A DNA stretch of 6,483 nucleotides from Thermococcus sp. Its GTDB lineage: Archaea > Methanobacteriota_B > Thermococci > Thermococcales > Thermococcaceae. Shown here one piece after another: positions 1 to 5,095 of the stretch (position 1 is its first letter; every line of letters begins with the position of its first letter). The notes beneath the pieces were generated by a model. The model was not told where the DNA came from. It was given only the letters and a program-made list of their open reading frames with translations, and did no database searches. A program made the translations under genes and the position numbers. The stretch covers positions 1 to 6,483 of the forward strand of contig JALVWX010000235.1 in NCBI GenBank assembly GCA_027023165.1. Reading direction: 5' to 3'.

Positions 1-123
1 GATTACACTGTCTTCACCCACATAAGCCACAGCAACTACCCCCACGAGGTGCTGGAAAAGAGGTTGAGGGAGGCAAAAGTAGAGGGGGAAGTCGCGAGGG
101 ACTTCACGTGGGTGGAGGTTTGA
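1..123 (+). CDS. MBL-fold metallo-hydrolase, C-terminal end (partial)
   Basis: Only the last 40 codons are present, open from base 1 to a TGA at 121-123; the start lies outside the window. The tail contains THISHSNYPHEVLEKRL near its start and ends in ARDFTWVEV. A TH(I/L)SH segment followed by an 'xPHExLE' helix and a final short beta strand is typical of the C-terminus of metallo-beta-lactamase-fold hydrolases of the PhnP/YcbL-like group, where the His of 'TH' is the last metal ligand (family knowledge). Substrate cannot be judged from this fragment. No strong oligo-T terminator follows it; the next gene begins 60 bp downstream with its own promoter. Confidence 0.65.
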   Translation, partial: DYTVFTHISHSNYPHEVLEKRLREAKVEGEVARDFTWVEV

Positions 124-146
124 GAATACGGAAGAAAGGATAAGGA

Positions 147-161
147 CGAAATTCTTAAAAA
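147..161 (+). promoter_or_regulatory. BRE/TATA promoter of the DUF234 ATPase, probably leaderless
   Basis: A BRE-like purine/A stretch (147-153) is followed by a TATA-like cttaaaaa at 154-161. Its centre is about 26 bp before the ATG at 184, so the predicted transcription start falls on the A of the start codon. There is no Shine-Dalgarno sequence between 162 and 183, which fits a leaderless mRNA. A second AT-rich run, tttatata at 173-180, is too close to the ATG to be the TATA box of a transcript that includes this start codon. Confidence 0.45.
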
Positions 162-183
162 CTCTAATCACGTTTATATAATC

Positions 184-1551
184 ATGCTTAGAAAATTTGT
201 CAACAGGTTGGAAGAACTCGATGTTCTCGAAACGCTCTGGAATCGGGAGGGCTTAGGCCTAGTTCTTGTGTACGGAAGGAGAAGGGTTGGAAAGACTAGG
301 CTCTTGGAGGAGTTCTCGCGGGAAAAAAAGCGGATATTCGTTATATTTGAAGACAAACCAAGGGAGTACAACTTCAAACTCCTCTCAAGGAAAGTTTCTG
401 AGTTCGTGGGCTTTAACGTCGAGGTAAAGGACTTTCCGTCTCTCTTTGCCCTTCTAAGGAAGACGACCAGGGGGAGGATGCTTCTGATTCTAGACGAGTT
501 TTCGTATCTCATCAAAAAAGAAGCCGGGATTCTGAGCGAGCTTTCCAGAGCGATTGAGGAAAACAAAGATTTAAACGCACTCGTAGTTGTGTCAGGTTCA
601 TACGTTTCCCTCCTTGAAAGAGAGTTCTTCAGCTATTCGAGTCCAATCTACGGGAGAAGTGACGCGAACATCAAGGTTACCCCCCTTCAGTTCAGACACA
701 TGATGGAGTGGTTCGGCTCAAAGAAGATGGAGGATCTGGTAAAAATATACTCGGCAACGAATGGAACACCAAAATACCTTGAGTTCTTCAGTGGGGAAAA
801 CGTCGAGGAAGAAATTAAGGCCAACTTCTTCAACTCCTCCGCCTTCCTCTTCAGGGAAGCCAAGGCCCTACTGAGCGAGGAACTGAGGGAGCTTTCCACT
901 TACTTGGCGATTCTCGAAGCGATAGCGAGGGGAAACACGAGGGTTACCCAGATAGCGAACTTCTGCTACATGAAGGAGAACCAGATTGTTCCTTACCTGA
1001 GGGTTCTTGGCGAGCTCGGCATAGTCAGAAAGGTCACTCCCCTCTTCGGGAAGAGAGGGATCTACGAGATAGCTGACAACTACTTCCTCTTCTGGTCAAG
1101 ATTCGTGAATCCCTACTACGAGGAAATCGAGGGAAACTTCGTGGACGCCGCCATCGAGGACTTCGAGATGAACTTCAACACGTTCCTTGGAAGGCCCTTC
1201 GAGAGAATCGCGAGAGAGTTTCTGATGGAGGCCAATCAAAAGAACCTTTTGCCCTTCCGCTTCACGAAGCTCGGAAGATGGTGGCATAAGGGTGAGGAGA
1301 TTGACATCGTTGCTTTGAACGAGAGGGAAAAGAAAGCCCTTTTCGTTGAGGTCAAATGGAAAGAGCTGAGCGAAAGAGATGCAGAAAGGATTCTAAGCCG
1401 TCTCAGGAAAAAGGCTGAACTGGTAGGACTTGAAGATTATGAAAAGCACTTCGGAATAGTCGCGAAGAGGATAAAATGTAAGAAAAACCTTGGGCTGGCC
1501 TTCGATTTAAAGAGTTTTGAAAAGGTGTTCACACAGAAATGTGAAAAGTAG
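184..1551 (+). CDS. Archaeal AAA+ ATPase, ATP-binding domain plus C-terminal DUF234 nuclease fold
   Basis: 455 aa, probably cytoplasmic. The N-terminus (FVNRLEEL, residues 5-12) is the usual opening of the archaeal ATPase_2/DUF234 family, which supports this ATG. Walker A is GRRRVGKT (31-38) and Walker B is MLLILDEF (99-106). An SGS at 137-139 follows a hydrophobic strand, as expected for sensor 1. Residues about 235-290 look like a winged helix (TRVTQIANF ... IVPYLRVLGELGIV). The C-terminal DUF234 part keeps a plausible PD-(D/E)xK set: E340, D374 (in EEIDIV) and E389-x-K391 (in VEVKWK). Length is normal for the family, which is present in many copies in Thermococcales genomes; its biological role is unsettled, and links to mobile or defence functions are inference. 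The gene ends 6 bp from the convergent downstream gene, and a T5 run inside that gene (1603-1607) may end transcription. GC content looks lower than in the genes right of 2581. Confidence 0.9.
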   Translation: MLRKFVNRLEELDVLETLWNREGLGLVLVYGRRRVGKTRLLEEFSREKKRIFVIFEDKPREYNFKLLSRKVSEFVGFNVEVKDFPSLFALLRKTTRGRMLLILDEFSYLIKKEAGILSELSRAIEENKDLNALVVVSGSYVSLLEREFFSYSSPIYGRSDANIKVTPLQFRHMMEWFGSKKMEDLVKIYSATNGTPKYLEFFSGENVEEEIKANFFNSSAFLFREAKALLSEELRELSTYLAILEAIARGNTRVTQIANFCYMKENQIVPYLRVLGELGIVRKVTPLFGKRGIYEIADNYFLFWSRFVNPYYEEIEGNFVDAAIEDFEMNFNTFLGRPFERIAREFLMEANQKNLLPFRFTKLGRWWHKGEEIDIVALNEREKKALFVEVKWKELSERDAERILSRLRKKAELVGLEDYEKHFGIVAKRIKCKKNLGLAFDLKSFEKVFTQKCEK

Positions 1552-1557
1552 CAAACA

Positions 1558-2187
1558 TCAAATGGGGATATCCTCCTTGGAGAGAATTCCCTCAACATCC
1601 CATTTTTCTTTCTTCGCTCTGTTGGAGAGGAGTTCGAACCAGCTCCCCATTAATTGGGCCGCACTGACTTTCTGACCGAGGTAGTCGATGTCCTTCTTTT
1701 TGCTTTTAAAGGTCATCCAGAAACGTGCCTCTTTGGGATTGTCCCAGCCTCCAAGATAAAAGCCGTCGTAGTCCACCCGAAGGCTTGATCCTGAAATTAA
1801 GCCATCTTTAACAGAGACCCTTTTTATCGCGTAGTGGGGCAGTCCCGCAAAAATGACGTGTATTTTCTTGCCACGTATCCCCCTACTCGTCCACATGGTA
1901 AAGATGTAGAGCCTCTTATCCGCTAATAAGACCTCTGCATCGGCCGTTTCCATTTTCCACTCCGGAGGGGGATAACGAACACCTGAGAACGTGCCAAATT
2001 TAATATAAAAGCCAACAGGAATAGTTCTTATCTCAGGCCAAGATCCAACAGGCCCCATGTTAAAAGGCGCATCTTCATCCTCTTTCATAATGCTTGCAAG
2101 TGCTTCCATGTACTCAGAATGTAGCTGTTTTAATGCCTCCCTCTCAAGGAGGCCCTTGCCACCCCGGATAAAAAGGTTTATGCCCAT
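1558..2187 (-). CDS. Hypothetical protein, possible PH-like domain
   Basis: I do not recognise a named family. The reading frame extends to 2244, but I choose the ATG at 2187 (209 aa, beginning MGINLFIRGGKG): a gggagaaggg purine-rich site lies just before it and a TATA-like box lies at 2205-2213, inside the longer version. There is no signal peptide, membrane segment or cysteine in the 209-aa form. Residues 8-35 should be helical. The central part (about 55-165) alternates short strands: AEVLLADKRLYIFTM (84-98), KKIHVIFAGLP (107-117), SSLRVDYDGFYLGGW (134-148), ARFWMTFKS (154-162). Residues 170-195 form a terminal helix. A 'xxLADKRLYIF' strand followed by 'AIKRVSV' resembles bacterial PH/GRAM-like domains, but this is inference from pattern only. 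Base composition is low GC (hand count 23/60 at 1981-2040). The gene converges on the ATPase and diverges from the antitoxin; an exact 11-bp direct repeat flanks it. Confidence 0.7.
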   Translation of the reverse strand: MGINLFIRGGKGLLEREALKQLHSEYMEALASIMKEDEDAPFNMGPVGSWPEIRTIPVGFYIKFGTFSGVRYPPPEWKMETADAEVLLADKRLYIFTMWTSRGIRGKKIHVIFAGLPHYAIKRVSVKDGLISGSSLRVDYDGFYLGGWDNPKEARFWMTFKSKKKDIDYLGQKVSAAQLMGSWFELLSNRAKKEKWDVEGILSKEDIPI

Positions 2188-2188
2188 T

Positions 2189-2204
2189 CCCTTCTCCCGA
2201 AGGG
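2189..2204 (-). promoter_or_regulatory. Perfect inverted repeat at the start of the hypothetical gene
   Basis: CCCTTC (2189-2194), TCCC (2195-2198) and GAAGGG (2199-2204) form a perfect 6-bp inverted repeat with a 4-bp centre. It lies directly between the TATA-like box (2205-2213) and the ATG at 2187. At the DNA level it could be an operator next to the transcription start. At the RNA level it could form a hairpin holding the gggag ribosome-binding purines, if transcription starts upstream of it. The sequence shows the symmetry; the role is inferred. Confidence 0.4.
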
Positions 2205-2216
2205 TAATATATCTAG
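2205..2216. promoter_or_regulatory. AT-rich TATA-like box in the divergent spacer
   Basis: The run taatatatctag lies between the divergent hypothetical gene (ATG 2187, minus) and the antitoxin gene (ATG 2276, plus). Read on the plus strand, a start about 26 bp downstream would give the antitoxin a leader of roughly 40 nt carrying its GGTGA site at 2268-2272. Read on the minus strand, it predicts a start at or a few bases past the ATG at 2187, that is, a leaderless transcript. A weaker alternative for the plus direction is aaataag near 2222-2228. Whether one box serves both directions cannot be settled from sequence. Confidence 0.35.
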
Positions 2217-2275
2217 TGCAAATAAGAGGGGCTAACATCATCAAACATCAAAACCAAACTCAAAACGGTGAGAAA

Positions 2276-2464
2276 ATGGAGACCGTCGAAGCGGTTTACG
2301 AAAACAGCGTGCTGAAGCCCAAGAAAAAGCTCAACATTCCTGAGGGGAGCGAGGTCAAGGTGAATATAATCCCAAGGAAAATTTCCGAGAGGACATTCGG
2401 AGTTGTAAAGCTCAGCAAAGAGGAAATTGAGGTGATTATTGAGGAGATTGAAGATGAATGGTAA
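2276..2464 (+). CDS. vapB: AF2212-type (DUF104) VapB antitoxin
   Basis: 62 aa. The frame runs open from 2057, but the true start is ATG 2276, preceded by a GGTGA ribosome binding site (2268-2272), giving METVEAVYENSVLKPKKKLN. The 'xxIEAVYExGVLKPxxxLxIxEGxxVxVxI' pattern is the hallmark of the archaeal AF2212-like (DUF104) antitoxins, whose N-terminal half forms a small DNA-binding/dimerisation beta domain. The acidic C-terminal helix (KEEIEVIIEEIEDEW, residues 48-62) would normally wrap the partner PIN toxin. Length is complete for the family. The gene overlaps the following vapC remnant by 11 bp, the usual coupling of vapBC operons, so it is an antitoxin whose cognate toxin appears destroyed. 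It may persist as an autorepressor or as protection against related toxins (inference). Confidence 0.85.
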   Translation: METVEAVYENSVLKPKKKLNIPEGSEVKVNIIPRKISERTFGVVKLSKEEIEVIIEEIEDEW

Positions 2465-2567
2465 GGACAACGTTTTCTTTGACCCGCGAGTTCTACGGCG
2501 TAGAAAAATCGCCACGTTCGGTGATGACTTCAAAATGGTAGTTGAACTCCAGATATTGAGAAAGTGA
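2454..2567 (+). pseudogene. vapC: Remnant of a PIN-domain VapC toxin with an internal deletion
   Basis: A 37-codon frame starts at ATG 2454, inside the last codons of the antitoxin gene, exactly where a partner vapC should begin. Its N-terminus, NVFFDPRVL (residues 6-14), resembles the first PIN strand 'VFxDTxVL' that carries the first catalytic Asp. The end, KIATFGDDFKMVVELQIL (18-35), resembles the last PIN segment 'xATxDxDFxxxxGLxxL'. A PIN toxin is normally about 120-150 aa, so some 90-110 central codons, including the middle catalytic acids, would be missing. An in-frame internal deletion explains this best; no stop or frameshift is needed. It cannot be an active PIN nuclease in this form. 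The alternative, an unrelated 37-aa peptide, is less likely given position and both end matches. A minus-strand T5 run (2508-2504) inside it may help end transcription of the convergent acyl-CoA synthetase gene. Confidence 0.65.
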
Positions 2568-2580
2568 AGAAGAAAGGAAT

Positions 2581-3990
2581 TCAAAGCCTTCCGTTCTCCC
2601 TCAGCCACTCGCCGTACTTAACGAGGGCGTAGACAGCGTCGACAGCATCCTCGGTGGTTTCGTAGACGGGGATTCCCTTGAGCTCGATGTTCCTCGCCAT
2701 CTTGTGCGGGTAATCTCCACCGGGGGCGACGAAGACTATGGGCTTGCCGTAGGCCATCATCCTCTCCATGGAGTCGACGATTCCCTCGTCTATGGCCGGA
2801 CTCTGGAAGAGCGTTATGACGACGAGGAGGTCGACGTTCTCGTCTTCGAGGGCGTAGCGCATGGCTATCTCGTAGCGGCTCGACGGGGCGTCGCCGATGA
2901 CGTCGATGGGGTTCTTGTAGCTCATGTGGTGCGGGAGCTTGCCCTCTTCGATGTCCTTCTTGAAGCGCTCCCTGGTCTTCTCGCTCAGCTCGGCGAGCTT
3001 AAGGCCCCTCTCAAGCAGGCCGTCGCTCATCATGACACCGGCACCGCCGCCGTTGGTAACTATCGCAACCCGGTCGCCCCTGGCCGGCTTCTGCATGGCC
3101 AAGGCCTTGGCGTAGTTGAAGAGCTGTCTCATCGTTTTGGCCTCTAAGACGCCGGTCTGCTCGAAGGCCGCCTGGTAAATCCTGTAGGCACCGGCGAGGG
3201 AGCCAGTGTGGGAAGCTGCTGCCTTAGCCCCTGCCTCGGTCCTTCCGCTCTTGAGTACGACGACGGGCTTCTTCAGGGTGACCTCCTTGGCGGTGTTGAA
3301 GAACTTCCTGCCGTCCTTAACGCCCTCGATGTAGCCGGTTATGACGCCGGTCTTCGGGTCGTCGCCGAGGTAGGCCATGAAGTCGCTCTCATCGAGGTCG
3401 GCCATGTTGCCGAGGCTGATGAACTTGCTCATGCCTATCTTCTCCCTGGCCGCCCAGTCGAGGATTGCCGCTCCGAAGGCACCGCTCTGGCTCATGAAGG
3501 CGACCTTTCCAAAGGGTGGTCTCGCCTGCCTCTCCGGCGGGTTGAAGTTACAGTCGAAGCCGTTCTCGAGGTTGGTGACGCCAAGACAGTTCGGGCCGAC
3601 GATCCTTATTCCCCACTTCTTGGCCCTTCTAACGAGTTCCTCCTCGAGGTCGGCCCTTCCGGCCTCCTTGAAGCCGGCACTTATGACGACCGCGGCCTTA
3701 ACACCCTTCTTCCCGCAGTCGTCTATGACGTCGGGGACGAACTTGGCAGGAACCGCTACAACGGCAACGTCAATCTTGTCCGGTATCTCGTGGATGCTCT
3801 TATAAACAGGGAACTTCTTTCCGTTGACCTCTATCTCGCCGCCCTTGACGTTGACGGCATAGACCTTTCCGTCGTAGCGGAGCGTTATGGAGCGCATTAT
3901 GGCGTTTCCAACCTTTCCGGGCACGTTTGATGCCCCAATGACCGCGACGCTCTTCGGATAAAACAGGAAGTCGAGATTCGGGGTCTCCAT
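2581..3990 (-). CDS. ADP-forming acyl-CoA synthetase, alpha subunit (acetyl-/succinyl-CoA type)
   Basis: 469 aa. The enzyme family converts acyl-CoA + ADP + Pi to acid + CoA + ATP in the cytoplasm and conserves energy in archaeal fermentation; the alpha subunit carries the CoA site and the phosphohistidine. Start: ATG 3990 has an ideal GGAGGTG site at 4003-3997, while the in-frame GTG at 3999 has none. Residues 14-28 (SVAVIGASNVPGKVG) form the Rossmann-type CoA-binding loop; GPNCLGV (132-138) and MSQSGAFG (166-173) are conserved domain 2 loops. SHTGSLAG holds the catalytic His (H261, equivalent to His257 of the P. furiosus alpha subunit). NPIDVIGD (360-367) lies in the third domain. Length fits a stand-alone alpha subunit (about 460 aa); the beta subunit is not in this window and must be encoded elsewhere. 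By recalled gene order it would be the orthologue of T. kodakarensis TK1880, reported as the alpha subunit of a succinyl-CoA synthetase, so substrate is uncertain. Confidence 0.93.
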   Translation of the reverse strand: METPNLDFLFYPKSVAVIGASNVPGKVGNAIMRSITLRYDGKVYAVNVKGGEIEVNGKKFPVYKSIHEIPDKIDVAVVAVPAKFVPDVIDDCGKKGVKAAVVISAGFKEAGRADLEEELVRRAKKWGIRIVGPNCLGVTNLENGFDCNFNPPERQARPPFGKVAFMSQSGAFGAAILDWAAREKIGMSKFISLGNMADLDESDFMAYLGDDPKTGVITGYIEGVKDGRKFFNTAKEVTLKKPVVVLKSGRTEAGAKAAASHTGSLAGAYRIYQAAFEQTGVLEAKTMRQLFNYAKALAMQKPARGDRVAIVTNGGGAGVMMSDGLLERGLKLAELSEKTRERFKKDIEEGKLPHHMSYKNPIDVIGDAPSSRYEIAMRYALEDENVDLLVVITLFQSPAIDEGIVDSMERMMAYGKPIVFVAPGGDYPHKMARNIELKGIPVYETTEDAVDAVYALVKYGEWLRENGRL

Positions 3991-4023
3991 GGCAGCCACC
4001 TCCGAAGGTTTTTCGGGAGCGCT

Positions 4024-4038
4024 TATTTAAGCCTTCCC
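4024..4038 (-). promoter_or_regulatory. BRE/TATA promoter of the acyl-CoA synthetase alpha gene
   Basis: Read on the minus strand, gggaagg (4038-4032) followed by cttaaata (4031-4024) is a good archaeal BRE/TATA pair and closely resembles the amylase promoter in this window. The predicted start is about 4001-4005, giving a leader of some 11-15 nt that is almost entirely the GGAGGTG ribosome binding site. This supports ATG 3990 over GTG 3999 as the start codon. Confidence 0.6.
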
Positions 4039-4044
4039 CCAGCA

Positions 4045-4070
4045 GGATATCCGAAATGGATATATTGTCC
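4045..4070. promoter_or_regulatory. GGATAT repeat cluster, candidate operator
   Basis: The 213-bp divergent spacer contains GGATATCC (4045-4052, a perfect palindrome) followed by GGATAT at 4058-4063. ATATCC (4047-4052), GAAAT (4053-4057) and GGATAT (4058-4063) together form a perfect 6-5-6 inverted repeat. A looser copy, GGATATATTGTCC, covers 4058-4070. It sits just upstream of the BRE of the minus-strand acyl-CoA synthetase promoter, where an activator would bind. The 6-5-6 layout matches that of the TGM, but the half-sites differ (ATATCC instead of TATCAC). The regulator is unknown. Confidence 0.4.
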
Positions 4071-4140
4071 ATGGTGGGATTCACCTTGGGGCACCACCTT
4101 TACATATATAAACCTACCGGGGTTCGAGGGGCGCACCCGA

Positions 4141-4154
4141 GCAAAAGAGTTAAA
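4141..4154 (+). promoter_or_regulatory. Probable BRE/TATA promoter of the ArsR-DUF211-ArsR operon
   Basis: gcaaaag (4141-4147) followed by agttaaat (4147-4154) has the same layout as the amylase promoter (ggaaaag then cttaaata). It predicts a transcription start near 4178 and a 25-nt leader with the GGTGA site at 4193-4197. A second strong TATA-like run, catatataaac at 4103-4113, would instead give a leader of about 70 nt. The sequence alone does not decide between them, and both could be used. Confidence 0.45.
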
Positions 4155-4160
4155 TTCCCG

Positions 4161-4190
4161 AACGTTAAAAGAACCGTTAAAACGTTTAAA
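4161..4190 (+). repeat. Tandem CGTTAAAA repeats over the predicted transcription start
   Basis: CGTTAAAA occurs at 4163-4170 and 4175-4182, and the variant CGTTTAAA at 4183-4190. The first two are 12 bp apart; AACGTT (4161-4166) and AAACGTTT (4180-4187) are perfect palindromes. The cluster lies between the probable TATA box and the start codon of the first ArsR gene, so binding there would block transcription. Autoregulation by one of the two encoded winged-helix proteins is a reasonable inference. Confidence 0.4.
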
Positions 4191-4202
4191 TGGGTGAGAG
4201 CC

Positions 4203-4778
4203 ATGTCCAAGGTTAAGGTCGTCACCGACCCCGAAGTGATAAAACTAATGCTCGAAGATACGAGGAGGAAAATCCTAAGCCTGCTCCGCAACAGGGAGAT
4301 GACGATTTCACAACTCAGCGAGATTCTCGGGAAGACGCCCCAGACGATATACCACCACATCGAGAATCTCAAGGAGGCCGGTCTCGTTGAGGTCAAGAGG
4401 ACGGAAATGAAGGGCAACCTCGTGGAGAAGTACTACGGCAGGACGGCGGATGCATTCTACATCAACCTCTACCTCGGCGACGAGGAGCTTCGCTACTTCG
4501 CCCGCTCCCGCCTGAAAACGAAGCTGGAGATATTCAAGACCTTAGGCTATGAGTTCAACGACGAGGAGCTGCTCAACGTAATGGACGAACTCCTCAAGAA
4601 AGAGCACGAATACAAGACGGACATATCAAGGGAGATAGAGGCAAAGGAAGAGGAACTCAAGGACTTCTCAAACGAGGATATAATCCACGCTATAGAGTGG
4701 CTCGCGATGGCCAGGATGGGCCGCGACGAGGAGACGATGGAACTGCTGAAGAAACTCGGAGAGATACTGAAGAAGTGA
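4203..4778 (+). CDS. ArsR-family winged-helix transcriptional regulator (first of operon)
   Basis: 191 aa. The start is ATG 4203 with GGTGA at 4193-4197; the frame stays open upstream to 4056, but those codons fall in the promoter region. A winged helix-turn-helix occupies residues about 12-80: DTRRKILSLL (19-28), MTISQLSEILGKTPQTIYHHIENLKEAGLVEV (33-64) with the recognition helix at 45-57, then the wing to GNLVEKYYGRTA (71-82). The C-terminal half (about 92-191) is helical and charged, with a likely coiled coil at 130-155 and a closing helix 175-190, probably for dimerisation or effector binding. No Cys is present, so it does not sense arsenic or other thiophilic metals in the way classical ArsR does. 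It heads an operon with the DUF211 gene and a paralogous regulator. The divergent acyl-CoA synthetase gene is a possible target (inference). Confidence 0.88.
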   Translation: MSKVKVVTDPEVIKLMLEDTRRKILSLLRNREMTISQLSEILGKTPQTIYHHIENLKEAGLVEVKRTEMKGNLVEKYYGRTADAFYINLYLGDEELRYFARSRLKTKLEIFKTLGYEFNDEELLNVMDELLKKEHEYKTDISREIEAKEEELKDFSNEDIIHAIEWLAMARMGRDEETMELLKKLGEILKK

Positions 4779-4790
4779 GCGGGTGAAATC

Positions 4791-5093
4791 ATGGCACGGG
4801 GGATAAGGCTTCTCGTTCTGGACGTCCTTAAGCCACACCAGCCCATAGTGACGGAGCTGGCCCTCGGGCTGAGCGAGCTGGAGGGCGTTGAGGGCGTGAA
4901 CATAACGCTTGTCGAGATAGACAAGGAGACCGAGAACGTCAAGATAACGGTGATGGGCGACGACCTCGACTACGACGAGATAACGAGGACCATAGAGGAG
5001 TTCGGCGGGGTTGTTCACAGCATAGACATGGTCGCCGCCGGAAAGAAGATCGTGGAAGAGGGCGAAACACCGCAGGACAAACTGGAGGAGTAG
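4791..5093 (+). CDS. DUF211 family protein
   Basis: 100 aa, starting at ATG 4791 with GGTGA at 4782-4786, 12 bp after the upstream stop. The opening MARGIRLLVLDVLKPHQPIVTELA and the following GVNITLVEID / NVKITVMGDDLDYDEI pattern identify the archaeal DUF211 family (PF02680). The secondary structure reads as a ferredoxin-like beta-alpha-beta-beta-alpha-beta fold: strands about 4-12, 34-43, 47-55 and 72-80; helices about 16-31 and 58-70. The tail 85-100 is acidic and probably loose. Family members are small soluble proteins with no assigned biochemical role; this fold often binds small ligands or forms oligomers. Its position between two ArsR-like regulators, with tight spacing on both sides, suggests a sensor or partner for one of them (inference). 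Confidence 0.9.
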   Translation: MARGIRLLVLDVLKPHQPIVTELALGLSELEGVEGVNITLVEIDKETENVKITVMGDDLDYDEITRTIEEFGGVVHSIDMVAAGKKIVEEGETPQDKLEE

Positions 5094-5095
5094 GC

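Noticed and set aside
2188..2244. Longer version of the hypothetical gene starting at 2244
   Set aside because: The extra 19 codons cover the TATA-like box and inverted repeat and have no RBS; ATG 2187 is better placed.
2057..2275. N-terminal extension of the antitoxin frame
   Set aside because: It runs antisense through the hypothetical gene and the promoter spacer; the GGTGA site and the family's N-terminal pattern place the start at 2276.
3208..3930. Long plus-strand open frame (240 codons) opposite the acyl-CoA synthetase gene
   Set aside because: It is the mirror of a GC-rich coding strand; the minus-strand frame has clear family motifs and a perfect RBS, while this one has no RBS and no recognisable domain.
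3991..3999. GTG at 3999 as start of the acyl-CoA synthetase alpha subunit
   Set aside because: The GTG lies inside the GGAGGTG ribosome binding site that serves ATG 3990.
4112..4140. tRNA-like T-arm (ggggttcgaggg) in the divergent spacer
   Set aside because: No acceptor stem, anticodon arm or D arm can be fitted around it; the resemblance is limited to ggttcga.
4056..4202. N-terminal extension of the first ArsR-like regulator
   Set aside because: These codons cover the promoter and repeat region; the RBS and family-typical start support ATG 4203.
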